64,000 nucleotides of DNA from Rhodobacteraceae bacterium EL53 (GTDB taxonomy: Bacteria > Pseudomonadota > Alphaproteobacteria > Rhodobacterales > Rhodobacteraceae): contig OMPR01000010.1 in the NCBI GenBank assembly GCA_900313015.1, forward strand, positions 124,001-188,000, in the 5' to 3' direction. The notes beneath the pieces were generated by a model that was given only the letters and a program-made list of their open reading frames with translations, did not search any database and was not told where the DNA came from. The position numbers and the translations under genes were made by a program. Of the stretch, positions 34,011-43,982 are shown one piece after another; positions within the stretch are counted from its first letter, which is position 1, and every line of letters begins with the position of its first letter.

Positions 34011-35423
34011 TCAGCGGGCCTCATAGGCTGCGAGAGCCCTTTGCCGTCCTTCAGCAAGTCCGATAATCGGGGTTGGGTAAGGATCATCCGGTGACAGCCC
34101 CCAAGCACGCGGACAGGCATCGAAAAACGCCATGGCTTCCGGGCCGGGGTCCGATGCTTTCTCGGCCAAATATCTTTGAATGTACGTCTGCTCCGCGTCG
34201 AATTTTTGGGCCTGCGTTTCGGGGTTGAAAATGCGGAAATAGGGCGCGGCATCCGGTCCGCTCCCTGCAACCCATTGCCATCCCAAGGCGTTCGCTGCGG
34301 GGTCCCAGTCAATCAGACACTCTTCGAACCATTTCTGTCCAATACGCCAATGCTTGAGCATATGTTTGGTGAGAAACGATCCAACAATCATGCGGCCACG
34401 ATTATGCATTTGGCCTGTGACATACATTTCTCGCATGGCAGCATCGACGAGGGGAACACCTGTCCGACCCTGTTTCCATCGCAAGACTGCTTCGTCTTCG
34501 TGGTCCGACCAAGGGAAGGCATCCCACTCGGATCTCCAGTTTTTATGAGTGATTTCGGGGGTGTGAAAAACCAGATGGTAAGCAAATTCGCGCCATACGA
34601 GCTCTTTCAGGAAATGCTCTGCTCCTCTTTGGCCTTCTTGAAGCGCGCGAAACCCAGCATGCCAGACCGTTCGTGGCCCGATCTCCCCCCAAGCCAGATT
34701 TTCAGACAGGCGGGAGGTTGCGCTTTGCGCCGGAAAGTCGCGGCGATCCTTGTATTCACCGATTGATCCGCGCAGAAAATTGGCTAGACGCGCATTGGCC
34801 GCAGGTTCGCCAACATTGACATGTCGGGTCAAAACATGCGCCCCCCGATCCATATCTTTATCGAGTGCCCAGTCTTGAAGTCGATCAGAATCCGGCCAGA
34901 TCTCGGGCGCTAAAAGGCGCTGCGGCGCAGGGTCGGGCGGCGCAACATCCAGATCTTTTACGGCTCGCCACATCGGGCTGTAGACCTTGAAGAAACCGCC
35001 CTGCTTGGTCTTGACTGCCCAAGGTTCGAACAGAAGGTGGCCAGGCCAGCTTTTCGCCTCGAAACCCGCGTCTTTTAGTGTCGTTTTGACCTTGGTGTCT
35101 CGAACAATTGCGTTGGGATCGTAGGCACGGGTCCACCAGATGTCACATGCACCAGTTTCTTGCGCCAGAGCGAGCAGTTCGTCTGCAGCTGTTCCGCGAC
35201 GCAAGATCAGCTGAGATCCAACTTGCTTCAGGCGGTTTTCAAATTGTTCAATCGCTTGAGACAGGCGCCATTTCGGAGCCGCTCCGAAGGTTTCTACAAT
35301 CTCATCCAGCAAGACCACCGGAATTATGGGGCGCCCGCTTTTGCTTGCTTCAGAAAGTGCTGCGTGATCCGCAAGTCTGAAATCTTTGCGAAACCAGATA
35401 ATGATGGGTTTTGAATTGGTCAT
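34011..35423 (-). CDS. phr: Class I deoxyribodipyrimidine photolyase
   Basis: 470 residues from the ATG at 35423. N-terminal Rossmann antenna domain: IIIWFRKDFRLADHAALSEA. FAD domain: LKELVWREFAYHLVF, GVPLVDAAMREMYVTGQMHN, RMIVGSFLTKHMLKHW and WDPAANALGWQWVAGSG. Repairs cyclobutane pyrimidine dimers using blue light. A near-exact RpoE promoter (one mismatch) lies 31 bases upstream; phrA of R. sphaeroides is a known RpoE target. Followed by DCC and CIA30 genes. Confidence 0.94.
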   Translation of the reverse strand: MTNSKPIIIWFRKDFRLADHAALSEASKSGRPIIPVVLLDEIVETFGAAPKWRLSQAIEQFENRLKQVGSQLILRRGTAADELLALAQETGACDIWWTRAYDPNAIVRDTKVKTTLKDAGFEAKSWPGHLLFEPWAVKTKQGGFFKVYSPMWRAVKDLDVAPPDPAPQRLLAPEIWPDSDRLQDWALDKDMDRGAHVLTRHVNVGEPAANARLANFLRGSIGEYKDRRDFPAQSATSRLSENLAWGEIGPRTVWHAGFRALQEGQRGAEHFLKELVWREFAYHLVFHTPEITHKNWRSEWDAFPWSDHEDEAVLRWKQGRTGVPLVDAAMREMYVTGQMHNRGRMIVGSFLTKHMLKHWRIGQKWFEECLIDWDPAANALGWQWVAGSGPDAAPYFRIFNPETQAQKFDAEQTYIQRYLAEKASDPGPEAMAFFDACPRAWGLSPDDPYPTPIIGLAEGRQRALAAYEAR

Positions 35424-35453
35424 CTCTACGCACTTTTTTGATCCTACTTTCAG

Positions 35454-35479
35454 TACGAAGAACAACCAAAGATGGTTCA
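35454..35479 (-). promoter_or_regulatory. Predicted RpoE promoter of phr (one mismatch)
   Basis: Minus strand TGAACC (35479-35474), 16 bases, CGTA (35457-35454). Differs from the consensus at one position of the -35 element. Confidence 0.65.
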
Positions 35480-35731
35480 AAAAACAGTTTGGATCTTGTT
35501 TGTGATCTTTGTTTGGGTTTGATCCGTAACATCACCAAAGAAATACGAGCAACCCGATTACCACGCGGGTTCAGATCTTATGGGGTGTTAATCCGTGCGA
35601 AAAAGCGAATTGCCAAGTAAAACCTGTCAGGTGTGTTCCCGCCCGTTTTCGTGGCGTCGAAAATGGTCGAGATCGTGGAACACCGTTCGATATTGTTCCG
35701 AACGCTGTCGCAGGTCGCGAAAGGCAAAGGT

Positions 35732-36400
35732 ATGATGATGCATCGTGCGCTTGTCATTGGGGCGTCCGGAGGGATTGGTTCGGCGCTTTGCTCGGCTCTC
35801 GTATCTAGTGGCACCGAGGTGACGCGGCTTTCACGCTCTGCCGACGGGTTCGATATTACCGATCCCGCAAGCGTCGAAAGTGCCATGAACGAAATCCATG
35901 GATCATTCGCTACTGTCCTAATTGCCAGCGGCATTCTGGCCCCCGAAAGTGCGCGACCCGAGAAGTCGCTCGCTGAGATTGACGCAGAAAACATGGCGCG
36001 GGTCATGGCGGTGAATGCCATTGGTCCGGCGCTGGTTTTGAAAAACCTGCCACGGCTTTTGCCACGAGACTCGCGTTGCGTTGTGGGAATTCTCACCGCG
36101 CGCGTTGGGTCAATTAGCGATAATCACCTAGGCGGCTGGTACAGCTACCGGGCAGCAAAAGCGGCGGCCAATCAGATTGTGCGCACGGCCGCGATTGAGA
36201 TTGCAAGAAAGCGAAAGCAAGCCATTGTTGTCTCTTTGCATCCGGGCACGGTGGATACCTCGTTTACCAAAGCTTATCCTGGGCATTCAAAGGTGGCACC
36301 AACCGAAGCGGCCGCGAACCTTATAACGACCCTTGATCAGCTATCACTGGACCAGAATGGTGGCTTTTTCGATTGGTCAGGGAACCCTGTCCCATGGTAA
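35732..36400 (+). CDS. Short-chain dehydrogenase/reductase, C-factor-like
   Basis: About 220 residues; three ATGs in a row (35732, 35735, 35738) behind AAAGG. NAD(P) motif [16 protein letters not shown], catalytic Ser in [11 protein letters not shown] and [13 protein letters not shown] (Tyr-x-x-x-Lys). C-terminal [15 protein letters not shown] is typical of the CsgA-like SDR subgroup. The stop overlaps the photolyase ATG by seven bases, a pairing that suggests co-regulation with light repair. Substrate unknown. Confidence 0.85.
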   Translation: MMMHRALVIGASGGIGSALCSALVSSGTEVTRLSRSADGFDITDPASVESAMNEIHGSFATVLIASGILAPESARPEKSLAEIDAENMARVMAVNAIGPALVLKNLPRLLPRDSRCVVGILTARVGSISDNHLGGWYSYRAAKAAANQIVRTAAIEIARKRKQAIVVSLHPGTVDTSFTKAYPGHSKVAPTEAAANLITTLDQLSLDQNGGFFDWSGNPVPW

Positions 36401-37926
36401 AATCGCGTCTTATCTTGGTTCTTGGTGACCAGCTCAGCACGGACATTTCTTCCCTGCGAATGGCTGATAAAGAGCGGGACGTGGTCATCATGGCCGAAGT
36501 TTTGGCAGAGGCGACCTACGTTCCGCACCATCCCCAAAAGATTGCGCTTGTTCTGGCTGCAATGCGCAAATTTGCGCTGTCTTTGCGAGAAGATGGCTGG
36601 ACAGTCGCCTATAGCAAACTCGATGATGAGGCCAACACGGGGTCAATTCCGGGCGAGCTTGTTCGCCATGCCTCAGAATTTGGGGCGGATGAAGTCATTG
36701 CCACGATCCCCGGTGAATGGAGGTTGATAGCGGCACTGAACGAACTCCCGCTTGTCGTGCGCCAGTTGCCCGATGACCGCTTTGTCACTTCACCCAAAGA
36801 TTTTGCAGACTGGGCGGAAGGCCGCAAGGAGCTGCGAATGGAGTGGTTCTATCGGCAGGTTCGGCGCAAAACAGGTCTGTTGATGGAGGGAGACGCACCA
36901 GCGGGTGGAAAGTGGAACTATGACAGCCAAAACCGCAAGCCTGCCCCAGATGACCCCCGCCCTCCGGTATCGCCCGAATTTCAACCCGACGCTATTGTCG
37001 CGGAGGTGCTTGAGCTCGTCGAAGACCGTTTCGCGGAGAATTTCGGGGAGTTGCATCCCTTCGTGTTCGCAACGGATCGAAAACAGGCGCTTGTGATTCT
37101 GGATCACTTCATATCTCAGGCGCTTCCGCGTTTTGGTGACTATCAAGACGCCATGGTGTCGGGTGAGCCGTGGCTTTGGCATGCGGTCATCTCGCCATAT
37201 CTCAACATCGGTCTTCTGCAACCAATGGAAGTTTGCCAACGTGCTGAGGAAGCATGGCGTGCTGGTACCGCGCCACTTAATGCAGTTGAAGGGTTCATCA
37301 GGCAGATTATTGGTTGGCGTGAATATGTGCGGGGCATCTATTTCTTAGAAGGCCCGGAATACACGTCACGAAATGCGCTGGACCATAGTCGCCCGCTTCC
37401 TGCTTTTTTCTGGGGCGGTGAAACACACATGCGCTGTGTTCGCGAAGTTGTGGGTCAAACCCGAGATCACGCCTACGCTCACCACATCCAAAGACTGATG
37501 GTCACGGGCAATTTTGCACTGCTTGCCGGCCTTGATCCAGCCGCGGTGCACGAATGGTATCTGTCCGTTTTTGTCGATGCGTTCGAATGGGTCGAAGCGC
37601 CCAATACCATTGGGATGAGCCAGTATGCAGACGGCGGGGTGGTCGCATCCAAGCCGTATGTTTCATCGGGCAACTATATATCCAAGATGTCCGACTATTG
37701 TACGGGCTGCCGCTACGACGTTAAAGCCAAGACCGGCGCGCAAGCTTGTCCCTTCAATCTTCTCTACTGGCACTTCATCGAACGCAACCGGGACCGCTTT
37801 GAACACAATCCCAGGATGGCCGTCATTTACCGAAATTGGGACAAGCGTGATGCAGGCCAACGAAAAGTGGTAATGGATGATGCGGCGGATTGGTTGGGTC
37901 GGTTGGACGCGGGCGAGACTGTTTAA
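36394..37926 (+). CDS. [4Fe-4S] bacterial cryptochrome/(6-4) photolyase, PhrB/CryB type
   Basis: 510 residues of the FeS-BCP/CryPro family. The four cluster Cys are 348 (MRCVREV), 436 and 439 (YCTGCRY) and 452 (QACPFN), each two residues before those of Agrobacterium PhrB (350, 438, 441, 454). N-terminal LILVLGDQLS is the antenna domain start. FAD and a dimethylribityllumazine antenna are known for the family. It repairs (6-4) photoproducts or acts as a blue-light regulator, as CryB does in R. sphaeroides. Start overlaps the SDR stop. Confidence 0.93.
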   Translation: MVKSRLILVLGDQLSTDISSLRMADKERDVVIMAEVLAEATYVPHHPQKIALVLAAMRKFALSLREDGWTVAYSKLDDEANTGSIPGELVRHASEFGADEVIATIPGEWRLIAALNELPLVVRQLPDDRFVTSPKDFADWAEGRKELRMEWFYRQVRRKTGLLMEGDAPAGGKWNYDSQNRKPAPDDPRPPVSPEFQPDAIVAEVLELVEDRFAENFGELHPFVFATDRKQALVILDHFISQALPRFGDYQDAMVSGEPWLWHAVISPYLNIGLLQPMEVCQRAEEAWRAGTAPLNAVEGFIRQIIGWREYVRGIYFLEGPEYTSRNALDHSRPLPAFFWGGETHMRCVREVVGQTRDHAYAHHIQRLMVTGNFALLAGLDPAAVHEWYLSVFVDAFEWVEAPNTIGMSQYADGGVVASKPYVSSGNYISKMSDYCTGCRYDVKAKTGAQACPFNLLYWHFIERNRDRFEHNPRMAVIYRNWDKRDAGQRKVVMDDAADWLGRLDAGETV

Positions 37927-38270
37927 GCACCTGAGCTAGAATTTGGGTGCAGCAGCGATGTCAGCTTTGGTCGGCAGGGCAGATGTTTTATATCGTTGGA
38001 TGAAAGACAGCTAAAGACTGACACCCGTCAAATAAAAAGTCGATGTTAGTCTCTAAGACGGTGACCTGCGCGTTGCGTCGCTTCAAGGTTGCTTCGATCT
38101 CAAAGGGTATGTTCTCTTTAGGGCATTCAAGAACAAAACGAACTATAATAGATGTAGATCTTTTGGATCGGCTCTACGGGTTTTCTCAGTTAAAATGGGC
38201 TAGCGGCAAATCTGAGACCCATGTTTTTTGTTTGGCAAAAAACGTCCTTAATAAAAGAAAGACAAATGTG
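37927..38270. other. Gap with no recognised gene
   Basis: About 344 bases. An open frame leads into the YrhK gene from 38043, but its translation does not look like a protein domain. Nothing else supported. Confidence 0.45.
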
Positions 38271-38546
38271 ATGCTCTTCAATCCCGAGAACCACACCAAA
38301 AGCGAACGGCACATAAAAATCTACGCATACTGCGAACTGGCGTACACAGTGGTCGACTTTTCCGCCGCCGCGCTTTTCGTGGTAGGAAGCATTTTGTTTT
38401 TTAGTGAAGCGACAGTGATCGCTGGCACGTGGTTGTTTCTGATTGGGTCAGTCTTTTTTGGTCTCCGCCCTTCGATCAAGCTTTTCCGGGAGCTTGCTTA
38501 CTTGCGCATCGGGGACTTTGGAGATGTCGCCAAAACCCTGAAGTAA
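38271..38546 (+). CDS. YrhK-domain membrane protein
   Basis: 91 residues from ATG 38271 (GTG 38268 possible). Two membrane helices (about 23-43 and 48-66: YTVVDFSAAALFVVGSILFF and TVIAGTWLFLIGSVFFGLRP) form the YrhK domain. Function unknown. The longer frame from 38043 gives an N-terminus with no support. Confidence 0.78.
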   Translation: MLFNPENHTKSERHIKIYAYCELAYTVVDFSAAALFVVGSILFFSEATVIAGTWLFLIGSVFFGLRPSIKLFRELAYLRIGDFGDVAKTLK

Positions 38547-38731
38547 CGCCAGAGCGGTTGCCCGTCCGAAGCGGTTTCATGCCGTATTGTCATGCCGATT
38601 GTGGGACTTTGCCAAGGTTGCACAATTGTGCATCGCTGCTGACCGCAGAACCGAAGATCATAATCCATAGTGAATGACACACTGCTTTCGGGGAAATCGA
38701 CAGAAGATTTTGCGGGCATAACAGTTACGCG

Positions 38732-39784
38732 CTACCCCTCCAGCCGCGCGCCGGTTTCTTGGTCAAAGAAATGTAGGTTCGATGGGTCAACGCGGAACTG
38801 AATAATCTCCCCAGTAACCGCATGGTGCACGCCCGGAAGACTCAGCGTGAAGGCATCATTGCTCCCCGTGATCCGCCCATGCAGCAGGGTATTTGCGCCC
38901 AGAGGTTCACCCATTTGAACTGTGATGGACAGCGGTCCACTCGGATCAGGGATGATGTGTTCGGGACGGATACCGACGGTCACTTTTCCACTGGTCTTTA
39001 GGTGCGTTGGCAGTTTTGCATCACCAACTTTCAGACCATCAGACGTGATTTCCCCGTCCAGAACATTCATCGACGGACTACCGATGAATTGCGCAGCAAA
39101 TAGGGTTTGTGGGCGTTCATAAACTTCGAGCGGGGTTCCTATTTGTTCGGCCCGCCCTGCGTTCATCACGATCATCCGATCCGCCATTGTCATCGCTTCG
39201 ACCTGGTCATGGGTCACATACATCGAGGTGATGCCAAGACGGTTTTGTAGATCGCGGATTTCGAGGCGCATCTGCACGCGCAGCTTTGCATCAAGGTTTG
39301 AAAGGGGTTCATCAAAGAGGAATACAGCCGGCTCACGCACAATCGCGCGGCCCATGGCGACGCGCTGGCGTTGGCCACCTGAGAGGTCGCGGGGGCGGCG
39401 ATCTAGGTAATCCTCGAGTTGCAGAAGAGCAGCGGCTTCATCAACTTTCGCGTCGATCTCAGCTTTGGGCAGGCCTGCGATTTTGAGGCCATAGCCCATA
39501 TTTTGGCGCACTGACATATGCGGGTAGAGGGCGTAGTTTTGAAAGACCATGGCGATGTCGCGATCCATAGGCTCAAGCTCGTTCACGCGCTTGTTGCCAA
39601 TCTGAATCTCACCCTCGGTGACGGATTCTAGCCCTGCCACCATGCGCAACAGTGTGGATTTGCCACAGCCGGACGGCCCGACAATGACGATGAATTCACC
39701 GTCTTCGATATCGGTGCTCACGCCATGGATCACCTGCGTGGAGCCAAAGCGTTTGATAACGTCGTTCAGAGATACGGTTGCCAT
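38732..39784 (-). CDS. ugpC: Glycerol-3-phosphate ABC importer, ATP-binding protein
   Basis: 350 residues from the ATG at 39784. Walker A GPSGCGKST, Q-loop VFQNYALYPHM, signature LSGGQRQRVAMGRA, Walker B FLFDEPLSNLDA, then the OB/TOBE domain (GIRPEHI). Energises import of sn-glycerol 3-phosphate and its diesters. Five bases from ugpE in the operon ugpB-A-E-C. Confidence 0.9.
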   Translation of the reverse strand: MATVSLNDVIKRFGSTQVIHGVSTDIEDGEFIVIVGPSGCGKSTLLRMVAGLESVTEGEIQIGNKRVNELEPMDRDIAMVFQNYALYPHMSVRQNMGYGLKIAGLPKAEIDAKVDEAAALLQLEDYLDRRPRDLSGGQRQRVAMGRAIVREPAVFLFDEPLSNLDAKLRVQMRLEIRDLQNRLGITSMYVTHDQVEAMTMADRMIVMNAGRAEQIGTPLEVYERPQTLFAAQFIGSPSMNVLDGEITSDGLKVGDAKLPTHLKTSGKVTVGIRPEHIIPDPSGPLSITVQMGEPLGANTLLHGRITGSNDAFTLSLPGVHHAVTGEIIQFRVDPSNLHFFDQETGARLEG

Positions 39785-39789
39785 TGGTC

Positions 39790-40671
39790 CTACTTTTCGC
39801 TGTCCACGAGGCCGCGGATAAAGAGTTTTTGCATTGAGATGACGACAATCACCGGGGGGATCATCGCAAGGATCGAGGTTGCCATGATCACCGGCCATTC
39901 CGCCACATCATCGCCCGACGGGAACATCTGTTTTATGCCCATGACGATCGTGTTCATTTCGGGATCGGTGGTGATGAGGAGCGGCCAGAGGTATTGGTTC
40001 CAGCCGTAGATGAAGAGGATCACAAAAAGCGCCGCAATGTTTGTGCGGCTCATAGGGAAGAGGATATCGCGAAAAAATCTCATCGGGCTTGCACCGTCAA
40101 CACGAGCGGCTTCGGCCAGTTCATCAGGGACTGTCATGTAGAATTGACGGAACAGGAAGGTGGCTGTGGCCGAGGCGATGAGCGGGAAGATCAAGCCGCC
40201 ATACGAGTTGAGCATCCCGAAGGAGGCGACGACCTCATAGGTGGGTACAATGCGCACTTCGACCGGGAGCATCAGCGTGAGAAAAATTAGCCAGAAAAAC
40301 AGCATTTTACCGGGGAACTTGAAATAGACGATGGCAAAGGCCGAGAGCAGCGAGATTATGATTTTGCCCACGGCAATGCCAATCGCCATGACGAGTGAGT
40401 TGAGCAGCATTGTTGCCACGGGAACGTTGACGCCGGAGAACAACGCCTGGCGGTAGTTATTCCAGAATTGGTCGCCAGGCAGGAGCGGCATTGGGGGCTG
40501 CACGATTTCGGGCTGGGTGACGGTGGAGGCCACAAAGGCCAGCCAGATCGGGAAGAACACCACCAGCACGCCAAGGATCATCAATGCATGGCTGAACCAG
40601 AGGCTTGCACCCTTCTTTTCGACCATGCCGGGGGCGGGGTCGTTGCGAAAATTCTGGGCTGTATCGGTCAA
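39790..40671 (-). CDS. ugpE: Glycerol-3-phosphate ABC importer, permease
   Basis: 293 residues, six membrane helices and the cytoplasmic EAA loop [20 protein letters not shown]. Lies between ugpA (four-base overlap) and ugpC. Longer N-terminus than the E. coli protein. Assigned to Ugp through its operon and the UgpB partner. Confidence 0.88.
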   Translation of the reverse strand: MTDTAQNFRNDPAPGMVEKKGASLWFSHALMILGVLVVFFPIWLAFVASTVTQPEIVQPPMPLLPGDQFWNNYRQALFSGVNVPVATMLLNSLVMAIGIAVGKIIISLLSAFAIVYFKFPGKMLFFWLIFLTLMLPVEVRIVPTYEVVASFGMLNSYGGLIFPLIASATATFLFRQFYMTVPDELAEAARVDGASPMRFFRDILFPMSRTNIAALFVILFIYGWNQYLWPLLITTDPEMNTIVMGIKQMFPSGDDVAEWPVIMATSILAMIPPVIVVISMQKLFIRGLVDSEK

Positions 40672-41549
40672 TAGTGCACCCTCCGTTCTATGAACTTGAA
40701 CTGGAAGACGGTGAGTGCTCCGACGACGACCAAAAGAATAACGGATTGTGCGGCGGAAGAGCCGAGGTCTTGACCGACGAAGCCGTCTGAGAAGACCTTG
40801 TATACAAGGATCGTCGTGGACTGCTGTGGCCCGCCGCTGGTGATAGTGTGGATCACGCCGAATGTTTCAAAGAAGGCATAGACGATGTTCACGACCAGCA
40901 AGAAGAAGGTGGTGGGCGACAGCAGCGGAAGGACAATGGTCCAGAAACGGCGCCAGAATCGCGCGCCGTCGATTGCCGCCGCTTCAACTACCGATTTGGG
41001 GATCGCCTGAAGCGCGGCAAAAAAGAACAAGAAGTTATAGCTGATGCGCCCCCACGCAGAAGCCACAACGACGAGGCCCATGGCCTCTTCACCGTTCAGA
41101 ACGTGGTTCCAGTCATACCCCAGTTGGCCGAGGTACCACGATACCACGCCAACGCGGGTGTTGAACATGAACAGCCACAGCACGCCGGCAATTGCGGGGG
41201 CGACGGCGTAGGGCCAGATCAGCAATGTGCGATAGATGCCTGCGCCTTTGATCAGCCTGTCCGCCACTACGGCGAGAAACAGCGCGGGGATCATGGAGGT
41301 GAGGGTGACGAGGGTCGAAAAGATCGCCGTCGTCAGGAATGAGGTGCGGTAATAGGGGTCTGACAGCAGATATTCAAAGTTGCCAAGGCCGACGTATTGC
41401 ATTGACAGGCCGAACGGGTCGGGGATGAACAGGGATTGCCAGATCGCTTGACCTGCAGGGTAGAAAAAGAACACCGCCGAAATGATGACCTGCGGCGCAA
41501 TCAGCAACATTGGCAAAAGCCAGCCTTTGAAAGTAACCCGTTTTTCCAT
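40668..41549 (-). CDS. ugpA: Glycerol-3-phosphate ABC importer, permease
   Basis: 293 residues. [28 protein letters not shown] at the N-terminus is close to E. coli UgpA; the EAA loop is [18 protein letters not shown]. Six membrane helices. Stop overlaps the ugpE start by four bases, showing coupling. Confidence 0.9.
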   Translation of the reverse strand: MEKRVTFKGWLLPMLLIAPQVIISAVFFFYPAGQAIWQSLFIPDPFGLSMQYVGLGNFEYLLSDPYYRTSFLTTAIFSTLVTLTSMIPALFLAVVADRLIKGAGIYRTLLIWPYAVAPAIAGVLWLFMFNTRVGVVSWYLGQLGYDWNHVLNGEEAMGLVVVASAWGRISYNFLFFFAALQAIPKSVVEAAAIDGARFWRRFWTIVLPLLSPTTFFLLVVNIVYAFFETFGVIHTITSGGPQQSTTILVYKVFSDGFVGQDLGSSAAQSVILLVVVGALTVFQFKFIERRVHY

Positions 41550-41626
41550 GAAAGCCCGCCCCAGACCTGTGCATTAGAATTGCAACGGGCGACCCCGAAG
41601 GGCCGCCCGTATACTCGTAGTTTTAT

Positions 41627-42940
41627 TTATTTGTTGGCTTGCTCAAAGCGGCGCAGCAGTTGGTTGCCGCGTTCAACAGCGCTGTCCATCGCGGTCTGTG
41701 CGTCTTTATCACCTGCCCAAACGGCTTCCAGTTCTTCATCAATGATACCACGGATCTGGTCAAACGAACCAAGGCGGAGACCTTTGGAGTTCGATGTCGG
41801 ATCGTTTGTGGTCATCTGAATGACAGCCACTTCTGTACCAAGGTTTGCCTCGTAGAACCCGGCCTCGCGGGTTGCGTCAGCGGCAGCCTTGGTGATTGGC
41901 AGATAGCCTGTGTCCTGATGCCATTGCGCTTGAACCGCAGAGGAAGACAGATACGAGAGGAACTGTGCGGAACCTTCGTATTCAGCCTCTTCGTGGCCTT
42001 CCATCACCCACAAAGATGCACCACCGATAATGGTGTTCTGTGGGGCATTGCCAACGCCGTCCCAGTAAGGAAGTGGGCGCACGTCAAATGGGAACTTGGC
42101 TTCGGCTTTGATACCTGCGTACCCAGCGGAGCTTTCGGTGAACAACGCACATTCACCAGCGCGGAAGTTTGCGCCACCTTCATTGCGGCGACCTGCGTAG
42201 AAGAATTTGCCAGACTGCGCCCATTCACCCATCGCTCCAATATGTGCGACCTGTGCTTCACCGTTAAATGATAGCTCGGTGTCTGTGCCCGCAAATCCAT
42301 TCTCTTGCGTGGCAAACGGGACGTCATGGTACGCCGAGAAGTTTTCGAGGTGAATCCAGCTCTGCCATGCGGTCGTCAGCGGGCAGGTGCTGCCGCCGTC
42401 TTTCAGCTGTGTTAGCACTTCGCCCACATTCTGCCATGTGGACAGATCTGTGTCAGGGTCAACCCCTGCGGCTTCGAATGCATCGCGGTTCACCCACAAA
42501 ACAGGCGTGGACGCGTTGAATGGCAGTGATAACATTTCGCCATCTGTGCTGGTATAATAGCCGTTGACCGCGCCGATATAGGCGTCGGGATCAAAATCAG
42601 CGCCGGATGCTTTCATTACTTCAGTCACTGAGCGCACGGCACCTTTGGCGGACATCATCGTCGCGGTACCGACTTCGAATACCATCAGGATTTGTGGCTG
42701 CTCGCCCGCGCGGAACGCGGCGATGCCTGCGTTCAATGTCTCCGAATAGTTGCCCTTGTGGGATGCAACGACGGTGTATTCGTCTTGGCTGGCGTTGAAA
42801 TCTTCAACTTGGGCAGCAACCAGTTCGCCAAGGCGTCCAGTGAAGGCGTGCCAGAAATGGACTTCGGTTTGTGCTGCTGCCACGATTGGTGTCAGCAATG
42901 TTGATCCGGCGACCAATGCGCCGACTGCTAGATTTTTCAT
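41627..42940 (-). CDS. ugpB: Glycerol-3-phosphate-binding periplasmic protein
   Basis: 437 residues from the ATG at 42940 (GGAGGAACAC upstream). Signal peptide (NLAVGALVAGSTLLTPIVAAA), then VHFWHAFTGRLGELVAAQV, HKGNYSETLNAGIAAFRAG and QILMVFEVGTATMMSA, which are UgpB landmarks. First gene of the operon; a 77-base gap follows before ugpA. Probably induced under phosphate limitation or by the divergent LysR protein. Confidence 0.92.
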   Translation of the reverse strand: MKNLAVGALVAGSTLLTPIVAAAQTEVHFWHAFTGRLGELVAAQVEDFNASQDEYTVVASHKGNYSETLNAGIAAFRAGEQPQILMVFEVGTATMMSAKGAVRSVTEVMKASGADFDPDAYIGAVNGYYTSTDGEMLSLPFNASTPVLWVNRDAFEAAGVDPDTDLSTWQNVGEVLTQLKDGGSTCPLTTAWQSWIHLENFSAYHDVPFATQENGFAGTDTELSFNGEAQVAHIGAMGEWAQSGKFFYAGRRNEGGANFRAGECALFTESSAGYAGIKAEAKFPFDVRPLPYWDGVGNAPQNTIIGGASLWVMEGHEEAEYEGSAQFLSYLSSSAVQAQWHQDTGYLPITKAAADATREAGFYEANLGTEVAVIQMTTNDPTSNSKGLRLGSFDQIRGIIDEELEAVWAGDKDAQTAMDSAVERGNQLLRRFEQANK

Positions 42941-43049
42941 GTGTTCCTCCCAGGAATCGCAGTGGGCTTGCAACCTGCTGCTTTGATGGTGCTAACGCTA
43001 TCCGAGTGTTCGTATAATTCAAGACTATTCTCTGGCTTAGTTTTATAAC

Positions 43050-43059
43050 ATAACGTTAT
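43050..43059. promoter_or_regulatory. Palindrome between ugpB and the LysR gene, candidate operator
   Basis: ATAACGTTAT is a perfect palindrome inside a longer AT-rich imperfect one (about 43047-43065), 27 bases upstream of the LysR ATG and about 110 bases upstream of ugpB. Position fits an autoregulated LysR operator. Confidence 0.5.
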
Positions 43060-43085
43060 AATGTTCCTTGGCATTGGATCCCGCT

Positions 43086-43982
43086 ATGACGACTCGACCC
43101 AGACTGAGACAGCTAGAGGCTCTTAAATCTGTAGTAGATCACGGTAGCATGACACGGGCCGCACAAAGTTTAGAAATATCGCAACCCGCCGTCAGTCGTT
43201 TGCTCGCGGATTTATCCCATGGGCTTGGCTTTACACTGCTCAAACGTAAGAATGGTCGCTTGGTGCCTACGCAGGAGGCGTCCTATATTCTGCCCGATAT
43301 TACGCGCGTGCTTGAGGTGCTCAAGAACATCACTGATACCAGTCAAAACGTGCACGACAAGACGGCGGGGCATCTGAGTATTGCCTGCCTTCCGGGATTT
43401 GCCACAAGTCACTTGCCCGCTGTTGTTACCGAATTTCTAAAGGCGCGCCCAGACGTCACGATCACCCTTGAACCAGATCGTCCAGAACGAATCCTCGAGT
43501 GGATAGTCGGTGAGCAATATGATTGCGGCATCACAGACGGGTTTGACGGCCACCCAGCTATTGAAAGTACGACGCTGAATGTCCGAACGGTCTGCATCTT
43601 TCCCAAGGGACACAGGTTTCAGGCGCTCAAAGAGGTGGACGCGAAACAGTTAGACAAAGAACGGTTTGTTCACACGCGCCGTGACAGTAATTTCTATCGA
43701 AGCCTAAACGACGTTTTCCGGAAAGCCTCTGTGAGCCCGATACATATTGTTGAGACACGTCAGTTTACGGCTGCGTGTGAACTTGTTGCGCAAGGGGTTG
43801 GCGTGTCTGTTGTAAGTGAACTTGATGCGCGAACATATGACGGTCGACTAGATTTTCGCCCCTTCGCTCCGAGGGTTCCGCATCAAATATCTCTGGTAAG
43901 GCCGATCCACAAACTTCCCTCAAAAATCACTTTAGATTTCCTTGAGGATTTCAAGGCAAGCTTGAGTGAATTTGAAGTTTGA
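43086..43982 (+). CDS. LysR-family transcriptional regulator, likely of ugp
   Basis: 298 residues from the ATG at 43086 (a TTG start at 43068 is possible). HTH: LKSVVDHGSMTRAAQSLEIS and QPAVSRLLADLSHGLGFTLL. The effector domain begins near HLSIACLPGF. Divergent from ugpBAEC over a 145-base gap, so it probably controls that operon. Known Ugp control by PhoB or LacI/DeoR types differs, so the ligand is open. Confidence 0.87.
   Translation: MTTRPRLRQLEALKSVVDHGSMTRAAQSLEISQPAVSRLLADLSHGLGFTLLKRKNGRLVPTQEASYILPDITRVLEVLKNITDTSQNVHDKTAGHLSIACLPGFATSHLPAVVTEFLKARPDVTITLEPDRPERILEWIVGEQYDCGITDGFDGHPAIESTTLNVRTVCIFPKGHRFQALKEVDAKQLDKERFVHTRRDSNFYRSLNDVFRKASVSPIHIVETRQFTAACELVAQGVGVSVVSELDARTYDGRLDFRPFAPRVPHQISLVRPIHKLPSKITLDFLEDFKASLSEFEV

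Noticed and set aside
35520-35546. TGATCC upstream of the SDR-photolyase genes on the plus strand
   Set aside because: The bases 16 away read AATA, not CGTA, and the start codon is 190 bases off.
41268-41293. Exact TGATCC-N16-CGTA on the minus strand
   Set aside because: It lies inside ugpA, with no start codon suitably placed, and about one chance hit was possible; not counted as a promoter.
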